Assembly: GCA_002392745.1 (NCBI GenBank)
Contig: DGHR01000016.1
Coordinates: 1-62,501, forward strand
Direction of reading: 5' to 3'
From: Bacteroidales bacterium UBA3843
GTDB taxonomy: Bacteria; Bacteroidota; Bacteroidia; Bacteroidales; Paludibacteraceae
Length of the DNA stretch: 62,501 bases
Position numbers and translations under genes: made by a program
The notes under the pieces: generated by a model
Databases searched by the model: none
What the model was told of the DNA's origin: nothing
What the model saw: only the letters and a program-made list of their open reading frames with translations
In this document: in pieces, positions 7,580 through 16,303 of the stretch
Layout: every line of letters begins with the position of its first letter
Numbering within the stretch: the first letter of the stretch is position 1

Positions 7580-7580
7580 A

Positions 7581-7608
7581 ATTATCAATTATCAATTCTC
7601 AATTGATG
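7581..7608. repeat. ATTATCA heptamer array between redox genes
   Basis: There are four 7-nt units (ATTATCA, ATTATCA, ATTCTCA, ATTGATG) between the polyferredoxin stop and the ATG of the reductase at 7579. The array runs into the end of the polyferredoxin frame. Confidence 0.8.
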
Positions 7609-9095
7609 TGGTGCATGATGTTTCCTTCTACATAGATAGCGCTGAATGGCCGTGCGGGGCATAAGTTCTCGCATTTGCCGCATCCAATACATTTCTCGGA
7701 ATCCACCACCGGCACTTCCACCGTCTTGCCGTTGATTTCTCGCTCCACCATCTGAATCGCCCACGTGGGACAATGCCGTGCACACGCTCCGCAATGGTCG
7801 CCGTTGGTGACGGGAATACAGTTCTGCTCAATCCACACGGCGTGTCCGACATGGATGGCGGTCTTCTCCTCTTTGGTAATAGCTTTTATAGCTCCGGTAG
7901 GGCATACCCGGCTGCACCGTGTACATTCGGGGCGGCAGTATCCACGCTCGAACGACATCTCGGGTTGCATCAGTCTCATCGGGTCGGTAGATGGTCGCAG
8001 GACATTATTGGGGCAAGCGCTGACACATAACTGGCATGCCGTGCAATGGCGGTTCATGTTGTACGCGGAGACAGAACCCGGCGGTGTCACAGGAGTCTGG
8101 CGGTGCGGTACCTGCTTGTCTTCAACCACAGCCATACCGCCGTCCACTTTGATTTTGGTTTGCGCTATCGCCGCTGCGCCTGTGGCTAATACGGCGCTTG
8201 TTACAAACGCACGTTTGTTCAGGTCCGGGCTTTCTGCTTTGGACTCTTGACTTTTGACTACGTGGTAATGCAGCGCGTCGAAATGGCAAACGTCCAGACA
8301 GTCACCGCAAACCACGCAGCGGCTTGCATCCACCGTACCTGCCTTGAAATCAATCGCCGCAGCCTTGCAGTTCTTTTCGCACAGCGAGCAGTTCTTGCAT
8401 TTCGTCTTGTCCATCTGCACTCTCATGAGCGAGAAACGGCTGAAGAAAGAGAGTATCGTGCCCACGGGGCATATGGTGTTACAATAGCTGCGTCCGTTGC
8501 GCCACGCCAACACTCCGAGCAGTCCTAGCGTCAGCAACGCCACTACGAATGTTGTCACACTGCGCATCCATATCTGCACCTCGCTGAAGAGATAACTGTC
8601 GTAATGACTCTCGAAGGCCGCCAGCCCGTTGTTGAGAAGGTCATACAAGGGACGGAAAAGCGAGTTCACTATCCTGCCATACGCGGAGTAGGGGGCTAAT
8701 AGAGTTGTCACGGGTGCAAACCCGACGATAAGACAGATGATGAAGACCGCCAGCACACCATAACGCAGCCATCTTTTCTCCGGCGAGTAGGCATAGCGGT
8801 TCTTCTTGGACTTCTTCCCCATCCATCCGAAAATATCCTGCATGACTCCCAACGGGCAGATGACCGAGCAATATATCCGCCCGAAAATCAGCGTGACCGC
8901 GATGAGGATGAGCAGCATTGCATAGTCCAGCGCCAATAAGGCAGGCAGGAACTGAATCTTTGCCACCCATGCGATGTGTTGGCTGAGGCCCCAACTGACA
9001 CCCAGGAACAGCAGGTTGATTAGTACAAAAGAGACAGTGGCAAGTGTAATGCGGAGCTTGCGCAACAAACCATTTACCATCGATTTATTTACCAT
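7599..9095 (-). CDS. Membrane polyferredoxin (NapH/RnfC-like 4Fe-4S protein)
   Basis: A 498-residue protein. The N-terminal half has about five membrane segments (for example 16-35, 52-74, 113-132, 178-200) interrupted by cysteine loops CSVICPLGVMQD and CNTICPVGT, as in NapH/CcoG. The C-terminal half has many clusters: CKNCSLCEKNC, CVVCGDCLDVC, CTACQLCVSACP, CTRCSRVCP, CGACARHCP, CIGCGKCENLCP. It probably carries electrons between the membrane and the extracytoplasmic redox proteins coded on both sides. A heptamer repeat (8230-8257) encodes KSQESKAESP at about 280-289, in the linker between the two halves, and looks like an insertion. Two ATGs (9095, 9080) are possible. Confidence 0.88.
   Translation of the reverse strand: MVNKSMVNGLLRKLRITLATVSFVLINLLFLGVSWGLSQHIAWVAKIQFLPALLALDYAMLLILIAVTLIFGRIYCSVICPLGVMQDIFGWMGKKSKKNRYAYSPEKRWLRYGVLAVFIICLIVGFAPVTTLLAPYSAYGRIVNSLFRPLYDLLNNGLAAFESHYDSYLFSEVQIWMRSVTTFVVALLTLGLLGVLAWRNGRSYCNTICPVGTILSFFSRFSLMRVQMDKTKCKNCSLCEKNCKAAAIDFKAGTVDASRCVVCGDCLDVCHFDALHYHVVKSQESKAESPDLNKRAFVTSAVLATGAAAIAQTKIKVDGGMAVVEDKQVPHRQTPVTPPGSVSAYNMNRHCTACQLCVSACPNNVLRPSTDPMRLMQPEMSFERGYCRPECTRCSRVCPTGAIKAITKEEKTAIHVGHAVWIEQNCIPVTNGDHCGACARHCPTWAIQMVEREINGKTVEVPVVDSEKCIGCGKCENLCPARPFSAIYVEGNIMHHIN
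8230..8257 (-). repeat. In-frame heptamer repeat inside the polyferredoxin gene
   Basis: There are four 7-nt units (CTTTCTG, CTTTGGA, CTCTTGA, CTTTTGA on the plus strand) inside the coding region. The reverse complement resembles the intergenic CAAGAGT array at 40888-40915. Confidence 0.65.
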
Positions 9096-9118
9096 TTTGT
9101 CAGTTACTATTTTTACAT

Positions 9119-10492
9119 TTACATTGCTTGCAGTATGCGGACGCAGTCCTCTACGGTGACGACATCATTCAGCCGGTTGTCGATGGGGCATTGTCCCGAG
9201 CGGTCGCGGTTGAGAATCATCGGCACTTCTTCTTTGGCAAAAACGCTCACGCCGGCCTGTTCGAAGAGTTTGCGTGCCTCGGTGCAGATGAGGTTGGTAT
9301 GTACCTCCCGGACACCGCCGGCAATCATCAGTGCTGCAGCGGCTTTCCCTACCATCTTGTCGGCAACGACGGCTCCTTTGAGTCGTTCCGGCTGACTCTC
9401 AATAAGGGAAAGCAAATCTTGTACGCCGCGGTTCTCATGCCGAGTGGTCACGCCGTGGTTGCGCACCAGCAGGCTCAGACCTTGCGCATTGAGTTGTTCG
9501 AGCATCTGCTCTCCGTCGATGCTGACAATTTTGTAGGCACGGCTTCCTAATCCTATTTTTGCGGCATGCTCCAGAATATGCACGCCATGCCGCGAGTTGA
9601 TGCGTTCGATGAGCGCTGCTGCATCATCCCCCTTTTGCGACGGATAGCGGAAGACGAGGTCTACGCAAGCCTGGTCAAGCGCAACCGGGTCGAGCGAGGC
9701 CAGAATGCCTATATCGCTCATCTCGGGAGCTGCGGGATGGCTGTCGCAGTCGCAGTCCACCGAGAGGTTGTTGACCACGTTAATGTACAGAATACGCTCG
9801 CCTTGTCCGAAATAGTCGTGCACCGCTTGTGCTGCGGCTGCCATGGATTCCAGAAAACTGTCCTGATTGTCGGTATGATTCCATGTCTCCACCACATCCT
9901 CGGTGATACCTGCGGAATGGATATAGGCTTTTCCCGCCGAGGAGGCAACGCCAATAGACTGGTTTTTGAGCACGCCGCCGAAGCCGCCCATGGCATGGCC
10001 TTTGAAATGCGCCATGTTAATCATGAAATCATAGTTGCGCATGTGTGTGCCCACGCGGTCGTATTTAATCCAGGTGGTGTCCTGAACGGGAATCGTGAAG
10101 TCGCCTTCTTCGTCCATAATATCGACGGGTGCAATCTCCATGAAACCGTGCTCCCGGATGGTTTGCCAGTGCGCTTCCGTGGTGTTGCGTTTGCCGGCGT
10201 ATGCTGTATTGCACTCCACGATAGTACCGTTGACCATATTGACCAACTGGCGAATGAGTTCCGGCTTCAGGTAGTTGTGTCCGCCGGCCTCTCCGGTGGA
10301 AATCTTCACGGCCACACGTCCGTCTGCCGGACGTCCGAGCGCCTCGTAGATACGTACCAGAGCGGCAGGAGAAATCTCCTGAGTCATGTATACGACCGGT
10401 GTGTCAATGGTGTTTTGGGGCTCTACGGCCTTTTTGGTTGTGCAACTCATCATTGTCATAGCGATTAACAGGATTAGAGATGTGTGTTTCAT
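9119..10492 (-). CDS. DUF362 domain lipoprotein
   Basis: A 457-residue protein with a lipoprotein signal (MKHTSLILLIAMTMMSCTTK, Cys at 17). DUF362 follows: VAVKISTGEAGGHNYLKPELI at the start and VNVVNNLSVDCDCDSHPAAP in the middle, with Cys and His residues that could bind metal. DUF362 proteins are often found with ferredoxins, and some are fused to 4Fe-4S domains. Here the gene is 23 nt upstream of the polyferredoxin gene, supporting a shared redox role. Reaction and substrate are unknown. Confidence 0.88.
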   Translation of the reverse strand: MKHTSLILLIAMTMMSCTTKKAVEPQNTIDTPVVYMTQEISPAALVRIYEALGRPADGRVAVKISTGEAGGHNYLKPELIRQLVNMVNGTIVECNTAYAGKRNTTEAHWQTIREHGFMEIAPVDIMDEEGDFTIPVQDTTWIKYDRVGTHMRNYDFMINMAHFKGHAMGGFGGVLKNQSIGVASSAGKAYIHSAGITEDVVETWNHTDNQDSFLESMAAAAQAVHDYFGQGERILYINVVNNLSVDCDCDSHPAAPEMSDIGILASLDPVALDQACVDLVFRYPSQKGDDAAALIERINSRHGVHILEHAAKIGLGSRAYKIVSIDGEQMLEQLNAQGLSLLVRNHGVTTRHENRGVQDLLSLIESQPERLKGAVVADKMVGKAAAALMIAGGVREVHTNLICTEARKLFEQAGVSVFAKEEVPMILNRDRSGQCPIDNRLNDVVTVEDCVRILQAM

Positions 10493-10521
10493 TTATATAG
10501 TTGTTTTTTAGTAGTGTGATT

Positions 10522-10587
10522 GAGGTTTTATCGGACTCTCATCGAGGTTTTATCGGACTCTTGTCGGAGTTTTATCGTGTTCTCGTT
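10522..10587. repeat. 22-bp tandem repeat between the TonB receptor and DUF362 genes
   Basis: Three units of period 22 fill most of the 114-nt junction: GAGGTTTTATCGGACTCTCATC (shown here by its key core GGTTTTATCGGACTC), a second near-identical unit, then a diverged third. Confidence 0.8.
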
Positions 10588-10606
10588 ATGGCGGGAAACG
10601 CTCCGG

Positions 10607-12466
10607 TCAGAAGGAGAACTGCAACCCGGCCATGACTGTTGTTTTCGGCATGGGGAATCCGGCGTTAATCTCATATTCGGTTCCGAGTATGTTGTCCGCG
10701 GTGAGTGTAACCCACAGTTGCCGCCATATGCGTCCGGCAGCGTGTGCGTCCCAGAGACAGAAGTTCTGTTTCTGCGGCGCGGCACCGATAGCGGTGTACA
10801 AGCCGTGGATGTATTGAACGGATGTGCCTATCCGGAAACGGTCGTGGTGGTAAGCGGCAGAGATATTCAGTTTGTGCTCCGGTGCTGCCAATATAGGGTT
10901 GGCCATGTACAGGTAGCTATAGTTGGCACCGAGTATCAATCCCTTCCAGACGCGTGCGGAGAACTCCGCTTCGGCTCCGGCGTTTTTCAGTTCGCCGGTG
11001 TTCATGTTGCGCGGCCGGCCGTCCACCATTTGCGTTTCAATCATGTTCGTCGCGTGCATATAAAATATGTTCGCGCCCACGCGTATGCGCCCGCCAAGGA
11101 AATATTGTTTGTAGGAAATCTCGTAGTTCCACAGGCTGACGGCGCGCAGACTGTCGTTCGCCGGCGCATACATATAGAGTTCGCGGATGGTGGGGTTGCG
11201 GAACCCTCGGCTGACGATGGCTTTCAGTTGTGCGTCATGCGGGAGGAGGAAAGAGAGTCCCGCCTGCGGTGCATAGTAGAAACCCGCCACAGAGTGCCAT
11301 CCGAGTCGCACGCCCGCATCGAGCGAGAACCAGTCCACCACTTGCTGCCGGAAATCCACATACCCTGCCAGTTCATATTGTGTCTTGCGGACAATATCTT
11401 TGCACGAATCGTATGTGAGAATGCGGTTCCACACATGTCCGCCGAAATGTTGGTAGTCCAGTCCGAAAGTGGTATGGTTGCCCCGGAATAGCCGCACGGT
11501 CTGGTAAGCCGTGACGCCGAGCATGAGGTCGGTATGGTTGTATTCGCTTGTAGGCGCCGGCTCCGTCTCTTTGTGTCCGTCGTTGATACGATGTCTGCCT
11601 CCGGAGTAATAGGCGCGTATGGCGCCTTCCGTCCGTTCGTACCGGTTTTCCGCAGAGAGAGTGGCCATTCCTCGCAGTACATGCTGGTGGCTCTCCAGAA
11701 TAGGTGCGCTGACCGTTCCCGGGTTGGCCGTATTGAAATAGGCAATGTTGCCGGTTGTGCAGAGCGACCAGTGTTCGTTGATGGCGTAACCCAGTCGCAG
11801 CGAACCGCTGTATTGGTCAAAGGCCGTGTTGGGCCGGTGTCCCGACGTGCGGACATAATTGAATCCCACCGCTTCGGTCCATGGTCCCCGGCGCATTTGG
11901 TGCGCGATGCCGGCATCGACGGAGCCGAACGAACCTCCCTGTGCGTGCAGCGAAGTGATAATAGTGTCTGTGGTCGGGCGATGCGTGACGATATTAATCA
12001 CCCCTCCCATGGCGTTGGAGCCGTAATAGAGCGACGCCGGTCCGCGTATGACCTCTACCCGTTCCGCCATCTGGGTCTGGTAGTTATCGGCAATAGGGTG
12101 TCCGTACAGCCCTGCATACTGCGGCAGTCCGTCAATGAGCACCAGCACATCGGTATTGGGCTGTCCGCCGATGCCCCGCACCTTGATTCCTCCGGAGCCT
12201 CCGGTGCTGACACCATAACCAATCACTCCGCGTTGGGTGATAAAGAGCCCCGGCACTTGTTCTGTCAGTGTCGGCAGTATATTCGGAGCCGCTTTCTCGG
12301 TAAGCGTCTGCTCGTTCACTACACTGACCGTCACAGGCAATAGCCTCTGGTCCGCCACGGTGCGTGTACCCGTAGCGACCACCTCGTCCAAAGTGAAGGT
12401 AGGCAGCGTGTCGCCAGCGGAAGCCGGTGTAACAGCGAGTAGTAGTGTCAGCAGTAGTGCAAACAT
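10607..12466 (-). CDS. TonB-dependent outer-membrane receptor
   Basis: A 619-residue protein: signal peptide (about 1-17), TonB-box-like region (TFTLDEVVATGTRT), plug domain (LPTLTEQVPGLFITQRG; IKVRGIGGQPNTDVLVLIDG; VEVIRGPASLYYGSNAMGGV) and a 22-strand-type barrel ending in the aromatic MAGLQFSF. It is short and lacks the CarboxypepD_reg domain of SusC, so it resembles siderophore, haem or cobalamin receptors rather than glycan transporters. It imports its ligand with TonB/ExbBD energy. It follows rsgA by 3 nt and leads into the Fe-S gene group, so an iron-related ligand is a reasonable guess. Confidence 0.92.
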   Translation of the reverse strand: MFALLLTLLLAVTPASAGDTLPTFTLDEVVATGTRTVADQRLLPVTVSVVNEQTLTEKAAPNILPTLTEQVPGLFITQRGVIGYGVSTGGSGGIKVRGIGGQPNTDVLVLIDGLPQYAGLYGHPIADNYQTQMAERVEVIRGPASLYYGSNAMGGVINIVTHRPTTDTIITSLHAQGGSFGSVDAGIAHQMRRGPWTEAVGFNYVRTSGHRPNTAFDQYSGSLRLGYAINEHWSLCTTGNIAYFNTANPGTVSAPILESHQHVLRGMATLSAENRYERTEGAIRAYYSGGRHRINDGHKETEPAPTSEYNHTDLMLGVTAYQTVRLFRGNHTTFGLDYQHFGGHVWNRILTYDSCKDIVRKTQYELAGYVDFRQQVVDWFSLDAGVRLGWHSVAGFYYAPQAGLSFLLPHDAQLKAIVSRGFRNPTIRELYMYAPANDSLRAVSLWNYEISYKQYFLGGRIRVGANIFYMHATNMIETQMVDGRPRNMNTGELKNAGAEAEFSARVWKGLILGANYSYLYMANPILAAPEHKLNISAAYHHDRFRIGTSVQYIHGLYTAIGAAPQKQNFCLWDAHAAGRIWRQLWVTLTADNILGTEYEINAGFPMPKTTVMAGLQFSF

Positions 12467-12469
12467 AGG

Positions 12470-13498
12470 TTAGCGGTATTTGTTTTCCGTACAGTCGCCG
12501 AGGATAGAGAGATAGGACTGGTAGCGGCTGATGGCAATCCGGTCTTGTTCTACGGCTTGGATAACAGCGCAGCCGGGTTCGTTGGTATGTGTGCAATTGC
12601 CGAACCGGCAGTCCGCCCCCACACGGAAAATCTCGCGGAAGAAATGACTGACCTCTTCCCGCTGAAAATCAATCGTTCCGAAGCCTTTGATTCCCGGCGT
12701 GTCAATTAACCAGCCTTTGCTTTCGGCTTTCGGCTTTCGACTTTCGACTAACTCATACATCTCGGAGAAGGTGGTGGTATGCATACCTTTGTCGTGTGCA
12801 TCGGATATCTTTCCCGTACGTGTGACTTCGCGTCCGAAAATCGCATTCAGGAGGGTGGATTTACCCACTCCGGAGTTGCCGGACAGCAGGGTTACCCGTC
12901 CTTTTAGCAGGCGAAGCAGTCCGTCCTTGGGGCTTTGGTTTTGACCGTTGACCGTAGTAAGCCCCAGTGCGCTAATAGCCAGAGTCTCGTATCCGATAGA
13001 CTCGTATAGCGTGCGCAGTTCATTGAGACGCGCCAACTCTTCCTCATTGAGCAAATCCACCTTATTGAAGATAAGGATTGCAGGAACGCGGTAGGCTTCG
13101 CAAGTTGCGAGAAAACGGTCAATGAACGTAGTGGAAGTCTCGGGATGGTTGATGGTGACCAGGAGTGCAACCTGGTCAATGTTCGCCGCCAGGATATGGC
13201 TCTCTTTGCTCAGATTGGTGGACCGGCGGATGATGTAATTACGGCGTTCTACCACATCGGAAATCCAACCGATGGGACTGGCTGCGCCTGTTTGACCGCT
13301 TTGCTGTTTGACCACTTGCGCTGTTTGATTGCCTTCGGCTGTTAGAGTGACTTCTACAAAGTCTCCGACCGCCACAGGATTGGTAGTACGAATACCACGG
13401 ATGCGGAAATTGCCTTTGATATGGCATTCCACATCCGAACCATCGTTCATGCGGACGATGTAACTGCTGCCTGTTGACTTAATGACTAATCCTCTCAT
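12470..13498 (-). CDS. rsgA: Ribosome small-subunit GTPase RsgA
   Basis: A 342-residue circularly permuted GTPase that acts in late 30S maturation. It has an N-terminal OB fold (GDFVEVTLTAEGN), then G4 FNKVDLL, G1 SGNSGVGKSTLL, G3 DTPGIKGFG, and the C-terminal zinc site CRFGNCTHTNEPGC. Residues about 251-260 (VESRKPKAES), between the SEMYEL strand and the G3 strand, are encoded by a 28-nt heptamer repeat (12720-12747) and look like an insertion into a normally short loop. The ATG lies 2 nt from a composite hairpin (13501-13613) that separates it from frr. Confidence 0.96.
   Translation of the reverse strand: MRGLVIKSTGSSYIVRMNDGSDVECHIKGNFRIRGIRTTNPVAVGDFVEVTLTAEGNQTAQVVKQQSGQTGAASPIGWISDVVERRNYIIRRSTNLSKESHILAANIDQVALLVTINHPETSTTFIDRFLATCEAYRVPAILIFNKVDLLNEEELARLNELRTLYESIGYETLAISALGLTTVNGQNQSPKDGLLRLLKGRVTLLSGNSGVGKSTLLNAIFGREVTRTGKISDAHDKGMHTTTFSEMYELVESRKPKAESKGWLIDTPGIKGFGTIDFQREEVSHFFREIFRVGADCRFGNCTHTNEPGCAVIQAVEQDRIAISRYQSYLSILGDCTENKYR
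12720..12747 (-). repeat. In-frame heptamer repeat inside rsgA
   Basis: Four exact-phase 7-nt units occur on the plus strand: CTTTCGG, CTTTCGG, CTTTCGA, CTTTCGA. They encode SRKPKAES in the RsgA loop before the G3 motif. Confidence 0.85.
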
Positions 13499-13500
13499 AA

Positions 13501-13613
13501 TTGGGGCCCCCGACGGGTGCTAACGTAGTGCACCCGGTGGGGAGAGCGGAGGCAATGGTCGCACTTGCCATTTAGCGGAGCGGTATGGCTCTTGCAATCC
13601 ATTTGCCGAACGC
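13501..13613 (-). repeat. P1 composite hairpin element, copy C (frr-rsgA junction)
   Basis: On the minus strand it starts GCGTTCGGCA and has three paired regions. GGCA-AATGG pairs with CCATT-GCC (13599-13607 with 13551-13558). GCCAT/ATGGC encloses the loop ACCGCTCCGCTAA (13567-13589). TCCCC-AC-CGGGTGC/GCACCCG-TC-GGGGG follows (13507-13543). Loops and joints match copies A and B at 62090 and 62321, while the stem sequences differ and stay complementary. It fills the whole frr-rsgA gap. Confidence 0.88.
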
Positions 13614-13615
13614 GA

Positions 13616-14179
13616 CTATACCGTCATGATTTCTTTTTCCTTGGCGGCATACAGCGCCTCGACCTTGGCGACATATTTGTCGTGTACCTTCTGGATGTCC
13701 TCTTCGGCATCCTTTTCGATATCTTCGCTCAGTCCGTTCTTGACGAGTTTCTTGAACTCTTCAATGGCGTCGCGGCGAGCATTCCGAATAGACATCTTGG
13801 CAGTTTCGGTCTCGGCTTTACACTGTTTGCACAGTTCGCGTCGGCGCTCCTCGGTGAGCGGAGGAAGAATCAGGCGGATGGTCTCTCCGTTGTTGGACGG
13901 CGCCAACCCGATGTTCGAGTTGATGATAGCTCGTTCAATCTCGCTGATGAGTTTTTTCTCCCATGGCTGGATAGCGATGGTACGCGCATCGGGTGTGGTA
14001 ATGGTGGCGCAAGAAGCGAGCGGAGACATCACGCCATAGTAGTCAATCTTGATTGGGTCAAGAATACGCGGGTTGGCTTTTCCGGCACGGATGTGCTGAA
14101 GGGTGTCGTCCAGGTGAGCGACTGCGTTTTGCATCTGCTCTTCGGCGGCAGATTCAAATAATTCGAGTTCGTCTTCCAT
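13616..14179 (-). CDS. frr: Ribosome recycling factor
   Basis: A 187-residue protein of the usual length that splits post-termination ribosomes together with EF-G. Recognisable blocks are HLDDTLQHIRAGKANPRILD, the hinge, and LPPLTEERRRELCKQCKAE with RNARRDAIEEFKKL in the three-helix bundle. It follows pyrH by 34 nt, the classical pyrH-frr pair. The stop codon lies directly before the P1 hairpin, so the hairpin would form in the transcript immediately after frr. Confidence 0.97.
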   Translation of the reverse strand: MEDELELFESAAEEQMQNAVAHLDDTLQHIRAGKANPRILDPIKIDYYGVMSPLASCATITTPDARTIAIQPWEKKLISEIERAIINSNIGLAPSNNGETIRLILPPLTEERRRELCKQCKAETETAKMSIRNARRDAIEEFKKLVKNGLSEDIEKDAEEDIQKVHDKYVAKVEALYAAKEKEIMTV

Positions 14180-14213
14180 GTTAAAGAATAATGAATGATT
14201 AATATTGAGTATC

Positions 14214-14918
14214 TCAAGGAGTGACCAGCGTACCTATCTGTTCGCCGTTGATGACGCGTGCGAGATTGCCGGGTGTGTCCATATTGAAGACATAGATAGG
14301 CATACCGTTCTCCTTGCACATGACGGTAGCCGTTTGGTCCATCACTTTGAGTCCGCGGCGGATGACTTCGTCATAGGTTATTTCGGTGAACTTGGTAGCC
14401 GTTGGGTCTTTCTCGGGGTCGGCCGTGTATATTCCGTCCACACGCGTCCCCTTCAGCATCACATCCGCTTGTATCTCCAGCGCGCGTAGAGACGAGCCGG
14501 TGTCGGTAGTGAAATAGGGGCTGCCGGTACCTCCGGCGAGAATAACTACCGTCCCCTCTTCCAACAGGCGAATGGCCTTGTCGTGGCTATAATATTCTCC
14601 GATGGGTTGCATACTGATGGATGTCAGTACGCGCGAAGGCTGCGCAATAGTGTCAAAAGCCGACTTGAGCGCCAAGGCATTGATAACAGTAGCCAGCATA
14701 CCCATCTGGTCTCCCTTGACGCGGTCGTAACCTTGTTTGGAACCGCTGAGGCCGCGGAAGATATTTCCTCCACCGATGACAATCGCCACTTGCACGCCTT
14801 TCCGAGCAATCGCTTGGATTTGCTCGGCGTACTCGTGCAGGCGTTCGGTGTCAATACCGTACCCCTGTTTGCCGGCCAGGCTCTCGCCCGACAATTTCAG
14901 TAATATTCGCTTAAACAT
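14214..14918 (-). CDS. pyrH: UMP kinase
   Basis: A 234-residue cytosolic enzyme that phosphorylates UMP to UDP in pyrimidine synthesis. The N-terminal RILLKLSGESLAGKQGYGID, the GGGNIFRG motif and the C-terminal GLKVMDQTATVMCKENGMPI match the amino-acid-kinase fold of bacterial PyrH. The length is normal. It sits between a gamma carbonic anhydrase gene (58 nt upstream) and frr. A short octamer-like repeat (TTTAACTA, TTTAACG) lies in the upstream gap at 14921-14966. Confidence 0.97.
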   Translation of the reverse strand: MFKRILLKLSGESLAGKQGYGIDTERLHEYAEQIQAIARKGVQVAIVIGGGNIFRGLSGSKQGYDRVKGDQMGMLATVINALALKSAFDTIAQPSRVLTSISMQPIGEYYSHDKAIRLLEEGTVVILAGGTGSPYFTTDTGSSLRALEIQADVMLKGTRVDGIYTADPEKDPTATKFTEITYDEVIRRGLKVMDQTATVMCKENGMPIYVFNMDTPGNLARVINGEQIGTLVTP

Positions 14919-14976
14919 AACAATTTAACGTCGCATAGCGACCAGTTTAACTATTTAACGTTTTATCGTGACGAAG

Positions 14977-15504
14977 TCACTCCTTGTACCAACTTGCATA
15001 CATAGCGTAGTTGTTGGCGATGGTTTTGTTGATTTCTTCGGTTTGGGCGGGGTCTGCTTTCTTGATAAACTTAGCCGGCACGCCTCCCCAAATCTCGTGT
15101 GGTCCGATTTGCGTCCCCTTGAGCACCAGCGCTCCTGCCGCCACGATAGCTCCTTCTCCCACATGTGCGCCGTCAAGCAGCGTGGAACCCATACCTATCA
15201 GGGCGTAGTTGTCCACATCCGCTCCGTGAATAGTAACGTTATGCCCCACGGACACATAGTCGCCCAGGGTGATGGTGGATTTCTTATACAGGGTATGCAA
15301 CACGGCTCCGTCTTGTATGTTGCAGTGTTTGCCGATAGTGATGGTATTCACATCCCCTCGCAGAACGGCATTGAACCAGAGGCTGGTTCCCTCGCCCACC
15401 GTCACATCGCCGACGACGGTAGCGTTCTCCGCCATAAACACATCGTCAGCAATGTGCGGGGTGAGGATTTCACCGTTTCTATTGATGGTCTTTACTAAAG
15501 CCAT
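14977..15504 (-). CDS. Gamma carbonic anhydrase family protein
   Basis: A 175-residue left-handed beta-helix protein with hexapeptide repeats throughout (for example VGDVTVGEGTSLWFNAVLRG, IGKHCNIQDGAVLHTL). Histidines in LHTL, SVGHNVTIHGA correspond to the metal-binding histidines of the YrdA/PaaY group. Enzyme activity in this family varies, so carbonic anhydrase activity is not certain. The gene lies between tpiA and pyrH in the housekeeping run. The junction to tpiA is filled by a CTAG octamer array. Confidence 0.93.
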   Translation of the reverse strand: MALVKTINRNGEILTPHIADDVFMAENATVVGDVTVGEGTSLWFNAVLRGDVNTITIGKHCNIQDGAVLHTLYKKSTITLGDYVSVGHNVTIHGADVDNYALIGMGSTLLDGAHVGEGAIVAAGALVLKGTQIGPHEIWGGVPAKFIKKADPAQTEEINKTIANNYAMYASWYKE

Positions 15505-15510
15505 AGTATT

Positions 15511-15555
15511 CTAGTTTTACTAGTTTACTAGTTGACTAGTCGACTAGTTATCTAG
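15511..15555. repeat. CTAG octamer array between tpiA and the gamma carbonic anhydrase gene
   Basis: Five units beginning with CTAG (CTAGTTTA, CTAGTTGA, CTAGTCGA, CTAGTTAT and a 9-nt first unit) run up to and into the tpiA stop region. The unit family is the same as at 61-109. Confidence 0.85.
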
Positions 15556-16300
15556 CAGCGATAATCGCCAGGAATTTCTCGGCTACCAGAGCTGCGCCTC
15601 CAATCAGACCGCCGTCTACATCAGGGTTGGCGAACAGTTCTGCCGCATTTTTCTCGTTGCAGCTTCCGCCGTAGAGGATAGTGGTGTCGTCTGCTACTTG
15701 TGCATTGTAGTTCTTAGCGACCAGCGAACGCAGATACGCGTGCATCTCTTGTGCCTGTGCCGGAGTAGCGGTCAGGCCGGTTCCGATAGCCCAAACGGGT
15801 TCGTAAGCCAGGGTAATGTTTTTCCACTCCTCGGCGGTAAGGTTGAATACCGAGCCTTCGAGTTGTGCTTTTACCACCTCGTTCTGCTTGCCTGCTTCAC
15901 GCTCCTCTTTCACCTCGCCGATGCAGAAGATGACTTTCAGTCCGTTAGCCAGCGCCAGACGCACTTTCTGAGCCAGCATCTCATAGCTCTCTGCGTAGTA
16001 CTGACGGCGCTCGGAGTGCCCGAGGATGACATATTCTGCTCCGGTGGATTTGACCATCTCTGCGGAAACCTCGCCGGTATATGCACCCTTCTCGTGGTCT
16101 GCGCAGTTCTCTGCAGCTACTTTGATAGGCGAGCCTTTGAGCAACTCAGCCACGGTAGCCAGATGGATAAACGGCGTGCCGATAACAACGGCGCACGAGG
16201 GGTTCTTTACTGCTTCTTTCAACTCGGTAGCCAGTGCTACACCTTCCTGCAGGTTCTTGTTCATTTTCCAGTTGCCTGCAACCATTTTGATTCTTGCCAT
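15548..16300 (-). CDS. tpiA: Triosephosphate isomerase
   Basis: A 250-residue TIM barrel that interconverts DHAP and glyceraldehyde 3-phosphate in glycolysis. It has the N-terminal VAGNWKMNK with the active-site Asn and Lys, LGHSERRQYY with the catalytic His, AYEPVWAIGTG with the catalytic Glu, and the phosphate-binding ILYGGSCNEKNA and GGLIGGAAL. The length is standard. It lies 3 nt downstream of the BT_3928-like gene. Confidence 0.98.
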   Translation of the reverse strand: MARIKMVAGNWKMNKNLQEGVALATELKEAVKNPSCAVVIGTPFIHLATVAELLKGSPIKVAAENCADHEKGAYTGEVSAEMVKSTGAEYVILGHSERRQYYAESYEMLAQKVRLALANGLKVIFCIGEVKEEREAGKQNEVVKAQLEGSVFNLTAEEWKNITLAYEPVWAIGTGLTATPAQAQEMHAYLRSLVAKNYNAQVADDTTILYGGSCNEKNAAELFANPDVDGGLIGGAALVAEKFLAIIAAR

Positions 16301-16303
16301 ATA

